Below, piece after piece: positions 20,254 through 31,417 of a stretch of DNA of 47,505 nucleotides; positions within the stretch are counted from its first letter, which is position 1; each line of letters starts with the position of its first letter. Made by a program: the position numbers and the translations under genes. Origin of the DNA: Rhizophagus sp. LPA8_4_AMF (lineage: Eukaryota > Glomeromycota > Glomeromycetes > Glomerales > Glomeraceae); the NCBI GenBank assembly GCA_021464525.1, contig JADRCO010000157.1, forward strand, positions 1-47,505, written 5' to 3'. The notes beneath the pieces are model-generated. The model made no database searches and had not been told where the DNA came from. It saw only the letters and a program-made list of their open reading frames with translations.

Positions 20254-22821
20254 TCAATTAGTCTGACAAAGAAACGAGGAGAAACACATTACCTGGTCTA
20301 CTAATTGACTTTCTACTTTCGTAATTTCATCGGATATTTCCCAGAATCCATTATTCTCTTGATATTTTTTAAGCCAGCTCAATGCTTTTTTAGTATTTCT
20401 TTTTTTGTTATTATAACATTTTGCTAAATAATACTGAGATTGCACAAACCCGCTTTTAGCTGCTTTTTTGTAATAATTAAATGCCTTGCGCTTATTTTTA
20501 CTGTTCTTAAAATATTCTGCAAGGGTACACAAAGCTATATTTAATCCTTTGTTAGCAGCAAGTTGATAATAATATAATGCTTTCTTGTAATCTTTTTGAA
20601 TTCCGATGCCATTATAGTAACATTCTCCAAGTTCAAAATGTCCACTTATATCATCTTTTTCACTCGCACTATTAAACAATTCAAAGCTTTTGTTTTCATC
20701 CTTTTCTACTCCAAAACCTTTTTTATAGAATGTTCCAATCACTACTTCATGATGTTGTATTGATGTTTGATTATCTCTAAGATGGTTAAAAATATGCTTC
20801 GATAGCGGTTCATATTTTTCTAAAACATATTTAAGATCAAAGTCCTTTGTTGCTCCAGTATGATTATTTTTTTCATAACCTTCACCGATTTCATTTATTG
20901 CTTTATTTAATTCCGCTATATTATCACCACCACCTGGAGGTTTTCTATCTGCCTGTAATTTCTTAATTTCATCAGTTATATCCCAGGATCCATCTTTTTC
21001 TTGATATTTTTCAAGCCATTTTAAACTTTTTTTAATATTTCTTTTTTTACCATACTTATAAAATTTTGCTACATAATACTGAGATGGTACGAAATCTTTA
21101 TTAGCCGATTTTTCGTAATAGTCAATGGATGTTTCATAATTATTAATATTATAATAATACTTTGCAAGAGTAAATAAAGCTATATTTAGACCTTCATCTG
21201 CAGCAAATTTGTAATATTCTAACGCTTTATCACTATCTTTTTTAGTTCCAATGCCATTATAAAAACATTCTCCAAGTTCATAATGACCATTTATATCACC
21301 TTTTTGACTCGCATTTTTAAACCGGTCGAAACTTTCCTTTTCACTTTTTTCTACTCCAAACCCTTTTTTGTAAAAAATTCCAATCACTACTTCATGATGT
21401 TGTATTTCTGATGGATTATTTTTAAGATAATTAAAGAGACACTTTGATTGGGACTCATATTTTCTTAAGATGTGTTCAAAGTCAAAAGTTTTTGTCGTTC
21501 CGTTATTATTTTTTCTTAAATAACCTTTGGCGATTTCGTTTGTCAATTTATTTAATTCCTTTTCACCAAGTTTATTACTTTTTTCTTTAATAAACCTTTT
21601 CCAATTCACGTTTATTATAAGACCGGAAGAAATATAAGATGTTATATTTTTAACCTTACCTGGATTATTATTTGTCACTATATTATTACTATTATAATTG
21701 GATAATAATCCCTTTAAAATATTGTAAACTCCATTAATTTTGGGTCTTCGGTTTGGGTTGCCATTCCAACATTTCTTATATAACTTTTTGTAATCTGAAG
21801 GTGTACCTTCAATTGATTTTTCTCTATAACCTTTACTGACTTCATAAATTATAGAAGGTTCCCCAATATCCCTGTAAGGAGGACGACCACTTGTAATTTC
21901 CCAAAATAAAATACCTAAACTGTAAATATCTGATCTTTTGTCTCGACTACTAAGATTGTTCTTGAAACACCAAGGATCAATATATTCAGCCATTCCAATG
22001 ACTCCATTAGTTACTGAATTAGATGGGGTTGTCAACTGTTTAGATAATCCAAGATCAGCGATCATTAATTTGCCATTGTTGACTAATATATTTTTTGAAT
22101 GCTTTTATTAATTAAAAAAAAAAATATATAATATTAAACATATATAATCATAATGATAAATAATAATTTTTAAGCGAATTATATATATTTACCAGATCTC
22201 TATGAATAATTTGTTTATCATGCAGGCATTGTAATCCTTTAGTAATATCAAGCGCCATTTGTATTTTCTGTTTCCATGATAATGAATTAAACCTTTCTTC
22301 ATTTCCCAAGTAATTTCTTAAAGTTCCTTCGTTGGCGTATTGCAATACCATAATATAATTCCCAGATTGATCTATTTAAAAGTATTTATACATAGTTGGT
22401 TAATTTATAATGTTAAACTAATATTTTAAAAGGATGTTTTTTTTAATTTACCTTGTGTTACGCCACGAAATTGATTGATGTTCTCGTGATAATTTAAAGA
22501 ACGAATAAGTCTTATCTAAAGACGAATTAAAAAAAAAGAAATCATTATTTTTTTCCATATTAAACATTATATTAAAATAATAAACAATAGATTTTATACC
22601 TCTTTAATAAATTCTTCAAATTTATCTTTGTTAAGTGAGGAATTATTATTATTATTTAACAAACTTTTTAATGCCGCATCTTCCATTCCTCTTTTATTCC
22701 ACTTAACTTTATTAACAACTCCAAATCCTCCTCTACCAATTTCCGTTTTGTCACTGAATTCTTTATAATCAAAATAGTTAATATCCTCACTTTTTATTTT
22801 TTCAATAATCCATTTATCCAT
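20254..22821 (-). CDS. protein kinase-Sel1 repeat fusion with internal duplication
   Basis: Four exons on the minus strand: 22600-22821, 22452-22515, 22193-22371 and 20254-22101, 770 residues. Introns of 84, 80 and 91 bp are GT-AG and in phase. The kinase domain (about 22-285) looks catalytically complete. It has a GRGGFG loop (29-34), AALKSL with K52, HRDLHSKN across the third splice (D154), DLG (D171), SDIYSLGILFWEI and a C-terminal RRP. The segment before GMAEYIDP replaces a standard APE. After a linker, two copies of a ~205-residue Sel1 module follow (about 338-542 and 553-758), offset by 215 residues. Kinase-Sel1 fusions are abundant in Rhizophagus and presumed to signal. The C-terminus is uncertain: a GT donor at 20291-20292 after VDQ could splice to a short last exon downstream. 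Confidence 0.9.
20293..21555 (-). repeat. 645-bp tandem duplication inside the kinase-Sel1 gene
   Basis: Two successive modules share landmarks at a constant 215-residue (645-bp) offset: LNK..NEI..GY, IQHHEVVIG.FYKKGFGVEK, GH.ELGEC.YNGIG, GLNIAL.TLA and SQYY.AK. The offset drops to 214 before KKRN..K and W.I.DEI, a one-codon deletion. Module A is on the upstream side of the gene (about 20940-21555) and module B on the downstream side (about 20293-20910). Confidence 0.9.
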
Positions 22822-25639
22822 CTTTTAAGAATATAAGGTTTATATGTTAATATATATATATAAGGTCAATTTATTTGTTTCGATTTAATTATTATTTCTT
22901 TTTTTTTTTCTTTTTTTGAAAAGGACCGCTTCCGAAATTTCGTGGATTTAAATATTTGAAAAATATTGTGCTTATCAGCTTATCGCAATTCAATAAAAAA
23001 AAGGAAAATGTAAGAAAGAGATATTCGGAATTAATTCCTTACTATTTTCAGAAAACAGGCGTGCAGAATTATTTTTATATTTATTAAGACATTTTCCTAT
23101 TTTTAGAGTGACTAAAAAAAAGAATAATAAAATATGAATTTTGGAGGAGATAAAACTCTGGTACAATCGGAACTTAAATTCCATGGATAACAATGACAAT
23201 TATTCTTATATTTATTAAGGCATTGAAAAGAGATAAATATTGGGAAATCCATTACTATTCCTCAATAGCAACTTAAAACTCCGTGGATAACGATGAGACA
23301 AAAAGGGTTTAAAGTTTTAAAGTTGGTTTGTCATATGTAAACCAATCAAAAAATAACATGTAGGGGACATCCATTACTAATCCTATACCCAGAGAGACAA
23401 AAAAAAGAATAAACTCAGGTACAATCGCAAACTCCGTGAATAACAATGAGATAAAAAGAGTTAAGTTATAGGTTCAATGAAGTAAACCATTTGAAAGTTA
23501 TCTAGAAATGATCTGCAACACACTCGGTCTAAATATATTCTTATAATTGATAATGGTCAAAATATCATGTGTATCGGATAAAATTTTAAAAAAATTTGAC
23601 GGTTACTCCGGATAAATCACTTATCGAGCCGAATAACTATCATACAGTATATATTCGGAATAGTTAAATCTCAATCAAGGTAACAAATGAAATTATTAGA
23701 ACATCGGACAGCATATTAGCCAACATTCATTTTGACTATCATATTATAGATTATCTCTGGGTCCATATATTTTTTAAAGTTCAAATTCCATCTAAAGAAA
23801 CTATTATGTATTTGTTATCAAGGACGAAAGCATCGTGGGATGGTCTCCCCTTTAGTTACATAACATAACATCTTGTCTATTGCGAACTTAAATTAATGGG
23901 TATACTTTTTCTTGACACCATAGCGTTTTCATCTTATCCTTAACGTTTTATAGGTATTACTTGTTTAATAACAAGTTTTTTTGAATATATCACGTACTAT
24001 ATTCAGCCAACTGAAGAGTAAAATGTAATTAGTCAAATCAATCAATTTATGGCTAGATCGGCTAGAATTTTAGCCAATTGCTAAAAAAATATATGATTGG
24101 GCGCAGTGACTTACATAGAATGATGCTTTCATTCAAAAATGTATTTTTTATAACATTATAATAAAAAAAACATTGATTAAAGCAATTAAAAAAAGTATGT
24201 AGCAAAAATAACATATAATAATTATATAATCATTCCGATTTGTAAATCAACAATGATATTTTACATATTTTACAATATTCTATGGAAAAATAATTCTGAT
24301 ATATAATCAATCAAATATTATTATTTGAGGATAAGTTAATGAGTTATTAATACTAGTTTGGCAAATATTTCAAAGATTGTCACACACTATATACATGTTG
24401 TAGGTGGGAATGAAATCCAGTGTATCCCAAATCCACTATCAGTACATATGATTTTGTTTACTGCACTGAGAGTTTGATCTTTTTTTTCCTAAAAAACTTG
24501 ATGATTTGGCTAATAAATACTGTATCTTGAAAAGAAATCTCCTAGTAAACGGCACAAAACTTTTATTTCTCATAGGTAAATGCTTTAATTTGCTATGTGG
24601 AAGTGGATAGTAACAAATCTTTATATGTTCATAAAGATTACGATCATCATATAGATAATACGTGGGATGCTACATAGACACGGAATTCTATCACTTGTTT
24701 ACTCTGGTGCAACTCTTATAGAGTTCTTTCCTAGAAAGGCAAAGGTAGTTCGGGTATTGCAAGGGCATGATACGTATTCATTGTTATTCAGAGGTAACCA
24801 TCATGATTGAATGATTGATGCCTGATTAGAGTTAGGTATCTAATACAGAAAAATTTCGAACAAGTCCATTAAGGCCAAGTTCGAAGCAGTAATCATCAGC
24901 TCGGATTTTTACTTTTGGATATTATGTGCCATAGTGAAATGCTATTAGTGAATTGCATAGTCAAAGAAATATTTCCTCCTATCAGTAAAAAACCGGACTT
25001 AGTATTAAGGTCACGGCCACTCACGGGTCACCATGATTCGAAAAAATGGTGCGACTATTGATGTGCGTAATTTGTTACTTACTATACATGATGATTTGAC
25101 TACCAGACAAGAAAATGAATTATATTTCGGAATTATCTGATAGTCAAATCCAAACTGCACGATGACATGGTAAACATGGTAATTTGATAAGAATATTTGT
25201 AATTGTCTAGAATTTACATGTTAGTGATATGTAATTTTTATCGCTAGAATATATTTATGTATGTATAATTGTATCATCACTCTTAATCGAGGAAAAAGCA
25301 ATAAATATAAAACTTGATAAACTAGGCTTTTTCTTTTATAATAATTTTACGCCTAAGTATTCAGCAAGACGCTTTTGTTTTGTTCCGAGTACTCCAGTCA
25401 CTTGTAAACCATAAAAATTTAACAGAACATCTAAATTTTGCTCTTTATATTAAAAAAAAAATGATTTTATAAATTATGAAATAAAAAGAAAACCAATTAA
25501 ATTACAGATGTACAATTGTACAATAGGGTACGTATTTTGAAAACTGGGGAGCGCGAGGATGGACTCATTTTCACTAGAGATACGTGAATTGATCGATCTG
25601 CAATAGACCCGCATATCCCTAAAATAATGAAAAAGATGT
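22822..25639. other. long gene-poor region with decayed repeats
   Basis: Upstream of the kinase gene lie AT-rich runs, then the degraded repeat at 23010-23470. Beyond this I see only short open stretches. One reads MIRKNGATIDVRNLLLTIHD from ATG 25033 and stops at 25138; another near 24690 reads LVYSGATLIEFFPRKAKVVR. Both look like scraps of old coding DNA that I cannot name. No intact gene or terminal inverted repeat was recognised. Confidence 0.35.
23010..23470. repeat. degraded tandem repeat, three partial units
   Basis: Shared blocks recur in the same order. AACTCCGTGGATAACAATGA-like text is at about 23171, 23271 and 23427; TATTTATTAAG(A/G)CATT at about 23078 and 23207; ATCCATTACTA(T/A)TCC at about 23247 and 23368; AAAAAAAAGAATAA at about 23115 and 23399; GGTACAATCG at about 23160 and 23418. 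Units are 110-150 bp with deletions. Confidence 0.55.
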
Positions 25640-25980
25640 TTATCGCATTACAATTTTAATAACGTAGCATAATTTTTTTAAAAAAACATATATAGTTTGG
25701 ATATCCTGAATTGTAGGCATGATTCGCTGCATTACTTGAATATTTTGCTGCATTGTCGCTAAAGTCTGTTGCGTATTTTGTTGACCAATTTGAAGAGCTT
25801 GAATAACATTCGCATTAGGGTTCTCAGTTGGGATATTTTGCAAAAGGATAGTTCCTATGTGACACTTTCAACATTCTATTTAATGTTTGCAAAATAACGG
25901 CAAAGTCTGGTTGTTGTTGTTGTTATTGTTGTGCCTACAAAAAGTGATAAGTCTTCAACATGGAGATATTATAAAATATT
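25640..25980 (-). pseudogene. Gln-rich coding relic with a frameshift
   Basis: On the minus strand an open stretch begins with MQNIPTENPNANVIQALQIG and continues with Gln-rich helical text (TLATMQQNIQVMQRIM) before decaying. Just upstream, in another frame, lie a poly-Gln block broken by one TAA (from the AAC/ACA triplets near 25915-25935) and DFAVILQTLNRMLKV. Together they suggest one protein split by a frame change near 25855. I do not recognise it; a retroelement gag-like origin is possible but unproven. Confidence 0.35.
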
Positions 25981-27213
25981 TAATTCTTTACCATGATTAC
26001 AGTATGCTACAATCGTGTAAACAGAAAATTAATTACCTGTAATTCAATTTATATTTTACCTGTATTTATATTGCGAACTTTCAAATGATTTTCTACAGTT
26101 AAATCGTTGAAGTAAGAAGATGCAATGTTACAAGTTCAAAAACTACATGGTAACAAGGTGAAAGGCGGATTCGAACACGCTATACGTACCACTTCGGATT
26201 TTTTTTTATTGAAAATTGCCATCCTTTTAGCACTTCGTAATGTTCTTCTTGATTTTGTGTTTAAAACTTACGCAACGACCCATTTTGTAAATAATAGAAT
26301 TATGAGACGCGTAATATTATTGAAATTTATATCAAGAAATTTTTTTTTTCAATTTATGAGAAAAAAAGAAAATAATATCAAGAAAAATTTTTTTTTTCAA
26401 TTTGAGAAAAAACGCGTAACGTAATTATATATATATATATCTATCTATCCATCTTTTCATTACGAAATATCATCGTGTCGTGATATTTTTGTTTCATTTG
26501 TTTCAGACGGTAATATATTTATGCGAAAAACGAATTACTCATGTGATTCTGATAATTTTCACATGAGTCATTACATATAAAAGCTTATGCAAACTTTTTC
26601 ATATACTTGAATGAGACATATTATTTTCATATGAGTCATCGCAATCAAGGCAATCAAGGGAGTATTCAATAACTGATGCTAAAAATTTGCTTTCAGTTAT
26701 TCATTTTCTGGTGACTAATTTATGAATTTACGGTGACCGTGTTACTCATGCATCGACTTTGCACGTGACGATGCAATGATAACTGCGCTTCGGACTTGAT
26801 AACGGTTTCCGTTTCACTAGTTACGGTAACGAAATAATAATCAAGTGTCTTTTTCCACAATTTTTAATTTTTTTAAAAAATTTACCTCATTGTATATTTT
26901 TTAATATGTTATTTAAGTTTTATTTACATGTTACAATTCTTTGAAGCATTATATCGTACAATGACTGGTAATGGTACATTAACATACCATTATCCTCCTG
27001 TGACGATTTTATTAATCGTCAAATTATGCTAATATAAACAATGTCAAAACAAGACCGATAATAAAATCTATTTAAGAATTTTATCGCTTAAGCTGTATGT
27101 AATAACTCTATTAATATATAAAAAAAATATCTCGAAAACTTTAAAATAAAAATAATGCATTTCATGAAAAAAAATTTCAATTGAACGCTGTATGCCTCTT
27201 TCTTTTTCTTTTT
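25981..27213. other. intergenic, no gene recognised
   Basis: AT-rich spacer with homopolymer runs and an (AT)n run near 26426. Two ATGAGTCAT motifs (26563-26571 and 26631-26639) match the AP-1/Gcn4 consensus, but no gene start lies within useful range. The open stretch at 26125-26424 is built of T and A runs and is not credible as a gene. Confidence 0.35.
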
Positions 27214-27384
27214 TCAAGAGAAATGTTCCATTAAACTAGTTAAACCATAATCTTGAATATACCAACTTGTAGCATAAATGGATATGGTAATAATTAAAGC
27301 CGTAAATTCTTTGGTTAAATATACATAAAAATCCAATTCATTGATTAAAAATACATAAAAATCCCATAAAGAATTGTTAATCAT
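27214..27384 (-). CDS. 56-residue membrane microprotein
   Basis: ATG at 27384 to TGA at 27214-27216. The 56-residue product has an aromatic N-terminal half containing a repeated decapeptide (DFYVFLINEL, DFYVYLTKEF). A likely membrane segment follows (ALIITISIYATSWYI), then a polar tail QDYGLTSLMEHFS. Upstream, a well-formed 68-bp intron (27387-27454; donor GAG|GTAAGT, acceptor TCCAG) ends two bases before the ATG, and no ATG lies in the presumed first exon. A TATATAAG box sits at 27539-27546. This promoter, 5'UTR intron and open frame argue for a real gene that a length filter would miss. The topology recalls small regulatory or organelle-membrane subunits, but I recognise no family motif. 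Confidence 0.55.
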   Translation of the reverse strand: MINNSLWDFYVFLINELDFYVYLTKEFTALIITISIYATSWYIQDYGLTSLMEHFS

Positions 27385-27386
27385 AG

Positions 27387-27460
27387 CTGGATAATGTGAC
27401 TTGTATAAGTGAAACGAAAAATTTGAAGTTATAATGAAGTAATTTGGAACTTACCTCTAC
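27387..27460 (-). other. 5'UTR intron and exon-1 edge of the microprotein gene
   Basis: On the minus strand, GTAGAG|GTAAGTTCC (donor at 27453-27454) and TTATCCAG|CTATG (acceptor at 27387-27388) define a 68-bp intron in the size range of the other introns here. It lies directly before the start codon. Confidence 0.5.
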
Positions 27461-27538
27461 GAATTATATTTTATTATGAATTATATTTACAAAAGCGAGC
27501 AATAGTTTTCTTTAAAACTATGATGATATTAAGTGTTG

Positions 27539-27546
27539 CTTATATA
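27539..27546 (-). promoter_or_regulatory. TATA box of the microprotein gene
   Basis: TATATAAG on the minus strand, about 85 bp upstream of the predicted 5'UTR splice donor. Confidence 0.4.
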
Positions 27547-27859
27547 CAGTATTATATATTCAGATATATATATATATATTGAATAATAAAACTTATTGAA
27601 TTTATTTTATAAATTTTTTTTTTTTCTGAAAAAAATTTAATTTACATTTAAAAAAAAAAGACGATAAATAACAAATTACGTGACAGGTTGTACTTCTTTA
27701 TATATATTCTTAATAATACTGCAAAAGTACGCCTTAATAAAAAAGATCGGTTATTATAACTCCCAAATATATTAATTATAATAATGTGTAAATATATTAT
27801 ATATATTATAAAATATTGAAATTTTCTAAATTAAAAGATTAAATAACCATTTCAAATAA
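27547..27859. other. intergenic, no gene recognised
   Basis: Short AT-rich spacer with (AT)n and A/T homopolymer runs, between the microprotein promoter and the methyltransferase 3' end. Confidence 0.35.
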
Positions 27860-27914
27860 TTAAATTATTAAAATAAAGATACAAATAATTTTAAATAGAT
27901 TATTATAAATACAA

Positions 27915-27945
<31 letters not shown>

Positions 27946-29174
27946 GACCCCAATACTTAAAGGTTTTCATATAAGTTTTACATTCTTCACATTCTTCATT
28001 AAATCTTTCAACAACTTCATCATATTCATTTTCATTAATTCCCATAAATTGCGGTAAAACTTTTTTCATATTCTTAAATGCCATTGAAAAATAAATTAAT
28101 GCAAATTCACCCAACCTTCCTCCCCAATATCCTAATGGAGTACATCGTTTCTCATGATGTATAGTTGAAAATGCACTCGTTGAAGATAGGAACTGTGAAA
28201 GTCGTGGTGATATTATAGAATTTATGTTTTGTGCGTCGAAATATGATATTGCTGAATTACAGTAAATGAAATAAGTGAAAATTAAAATAAAATTTAATTA
28301 AATTGTTTGGTTATTATTAAATAAATATCATTTAATTACTTACTTGACTTTTGTAATTTGATAGTATTTGGTCCTTCATTATAAAAAACTAAATCTAATT
28401 CCTATAAATAATGAAAAAATGAAATTAATAAATAATAATAATAATAATAATTAATGAATTCAACTTACCATAATTTCTATCCATCCGCCGACTTTTGTTA
28501 CTCTAAGAAGTTCTTTTATAACTTTATCATTCCATTGTTCTTCTGTCAAATATTGAACCAAGAATCTTAAGTGTACAAAATCAAATGTATTATCATCAAA
28601 AGGTAAACCTTTTACTATATCAATTTGAGAGAATGATGCATTTGATGGAATTCTGGAATCATCAGGAGATGGATACATTAATGCCGTGTCTATTCCGTAA
28701 AATTTAGAATTTGGAAATTGTGGCGCAACATCTAAAATGAATGACCCGCTCCCACATCTATAAAAAAAAGTAAAGTTTTAGAATTTCGAATTTTTTTTTC
28801 TTTTTTAATGAGGGATTAATATGAACTTACCCAACATCTAAGACCTTGGCGCCATTTTTTAATTTTTCTTTCACAGGGGACGAAAAATTTCCCTGCCAAA
28901 CGTATCTGAATATTATATGTCTTAATTGAATTCTATCCACATGTTCACTATCCGACGGTAATTGATATTTTGAATTTCTTAAAATATCATCATAAGTTTT
29001 TGGGTCAACTAAACGAAATAGAGGAGAAATATCTCTGGAAATATGAGATAAATCTGCATTGTGAAATTTCTGAATTGGGGAAGAAGGACGTGGAGAATGA
29101 GAAGGAGGTGTAATTGGTGGTGTTAATAATTGGTTGTGCTTTGAAGATGCTATTGTAGAATGTGGTTGTCCCAT
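27860..29174 (-). CDS. SAM-dependent methyltransferase (class I)
   Basis: Four exons on the minus strand: 28831-29174, 28469-28757, 28344-28401 and 27860-28251, 360 residues. Introns of 73, 67 and 92 bp are GT-AG and in phase. Residues 1-45 are a Pro/Ser-rich disordered head. The Rossmann methyltransferase core follows. Motif I is VLDVGCGSGSF (111-121, its glycine codon completed by the first splice), then the acidic end of strand 2 (FYGIDTALM), motif II/post II (GLPFDDNTFDFVHLRFLVQY), and LLRVTKVGGWIEI. The C-terminal part (PLGYWGGRLGEFA...YDEVVERFNEECEECKTYM) fits the family of fungal methyltransferases similar to LaeA and related enzymes. The substrate is unknown. The tail after YWGQKF is Lys-rich then hydrophobic, from a 23-T run, and may be a sequencing or slippage artefact. 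Confidence 0.88.
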
Positions 29175-31417
29175 TTATGCTTTTAAATTTTAGTTGATTA
29201 ACTAAATATAAATTTTTGAATATATCGATTATAATGATGAAAGAATTTCTTATTACTTTTTTTTTTATCCGAAGAAAAAAAAATGAATCCGCTTAAATAT
29301 GAAATTTTTAATACGATGTCACATGACATTTCTCCGCATGATCGAAATGATGTCATGAGATACTCCAAATATGGCCATATTTTTTTTCTTAGAAAAAAAA
29401 CCGTCCCGCCATAGTCTTGAATTCGGCTATGAAAATCGAATGAATATTCGTGTTATTTAACTAATGTATTGGTAATATTTATATTTTGTGAGATATCATA
29501 AAATTTTGTATTTATTTTCCTGGTCGATTATTACTGAGATTTATCATTTTGTTTATTAATCACATAGTACGATGAATGATGAATGTTGTACAATGGCTTG
29601 GCGTGCTTTTAAACCGAAAAAAATGACATAATAATTCCATGAAGTTTCTACGGTGTTTCATACATTTGCCATTTATTTTTGATTTGGTAACGACAGAATA
29701 ATTTAACAAAATGTGGTGATTATAAAGATTTTTATTGGTTTAAATAAATATCGTAAAAAATAATTAATTTAACCTAAATAACGTTGGCGTTTTAGAAATA
29801 ATAAGAAAACAAAATTGTGGGTTAATACCGATAATGCATAAAAATCGTCCCTTGACCTTATATGGGTAATTTATGATTTAAGATAATCGAAATTTATCTT
29901 GATTCAAACAAAAACACATTGTTATATTTACCATTCTTCTCCATTCGGAATATTCCATTTTAAATCAAAAACAATAGATTCATCGAAAAGTAACTAAAAT
30001 CGATAAACATATTTATAGTTGATAATTCCCCCGCGGGTTATCCAAACTGCATGAACAATAAAATTGTGTTACTTCTATTTGTATGAAATTTATTGAGTAA
30101 TCCTGGGAAATTTTTATGGGCTTGATTCTTAAATATTATCAAAAAAAAAGATGAAAATAATCTAAATAAAAAGCGTTCCACAATTATTGCACAATTTACA
30201 CGGCGGGTAAAAGGAATAATCGAATGGAAATAAGGTCATCTAACATAATTATATTAATGTCAACCCCATACAGTTTATTGCAAGGTTACGCTAATTTATC
30301 ATGAGAATTTTATCATCGCTACATTTCCATTTTGGTATTTTTCACTCACTTGTTATCTTATTATGAAATTTTTGTTTGGCGTTTAGCTCTTGCGACTTCA
30401 ATATCTTAGAAACTTACAAAGTGCATTCGATTTTCAGCTTCATTTCTTGTATAAGCTAATGGCCGTGCGATTATTTACATAATCGATAGCCTTCGTTCTA
30501 CAATTTGACGATCTAAACTATGTTGAAACATCAAATAAATCCAATTACTAAGAAGAATAAACGAAAATCCCACGAAACTTGCACTATTTTAGAAAAGGAC
30601 CACGCCCAGAAATTTTCCTTGAAACCGACCGCTATGAAGTACAGTTCCCTAGAATGAATTAATAAGGATAAAAAAACAAAGTACATAAATTAGCCGATTC
30701 CTTGTATTTTCTGAAATTTACTAGATATTTCTAGTATATCTCTGCACGTGACGACGTGACGTAAATGCGCAGAAAATTTAATGGTGAGGTAACATGAGAC
30801 TGAGATATTTACACATTCTCTAATAATTGTCCGTAATTCTTTTTATTGATTATGTTTACGAATGATGTAGTTAAAGAAACTATATGTAATAATTATTTCA
30901 AGGTGATGATATTGATGATATTATTATGTTTTAAAAATATTACTCTCATGGTATGCGAGGATGAGGACTATTATTATATTATTAATAAAAAAGTGTCCTA
31001 AAACCCAAAATTGGTTGAACTATGAGATAATTTGCTGTCAACTTCATTTTTTAAAAATTATTATTTTAAATTTGGTTAAGACTTAAACACTTATGTTTTT
31101 CAATCCCAAAAAGGAAACTTGTGCATACATTACTTAAATATTAAGATCTTACGCCCTCAAATATAACAAATATATTTAATGTAATACGTTGAGTTTAATA
31201 GTAAATGACGAAAATACGATCCCGAATTTATTAATTTGGAAATCTTTTGTTTTTCAACCGACTTATCTAACGGCTAATGGTTTTAGCTTAGGATGACCTA
31301 TTCTTATTAAATGCACACTAATACGTTTTAATTTTTAGTTAAAAAAAAAGGTTATTTAATCAACATTAATCCTGTAATGTAACAATAAATTGTTGCTAAG
31401 AAACTTTTTTTTTCAAG
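29175..31417. other. intergenic; second half belongs to the GTPase array
   Basis: From 29175 to about 30430 I see only AT-rich DNA. From about 30430 the sequence has counterparts 5' of GTPase gene 2 and in the gene-less third unit, so it is the 5' flank of array unit 1. One example is ACGAAACTTGCACTATTTTA near 30573, matched near 35189. Confidence 0.45.

Noticed and set aside
26160..26180. GTTCGAATCC on the minus strand resembling a tRNA T arm
   Set aside because: The flanking bases do not form a T stem and no cloverleaf can be drawn.
26125..26424. 99-codon open stretch
   Set aside because: Dominated by Phe/Lys from T and A runs; no family likeness or regulatory context.
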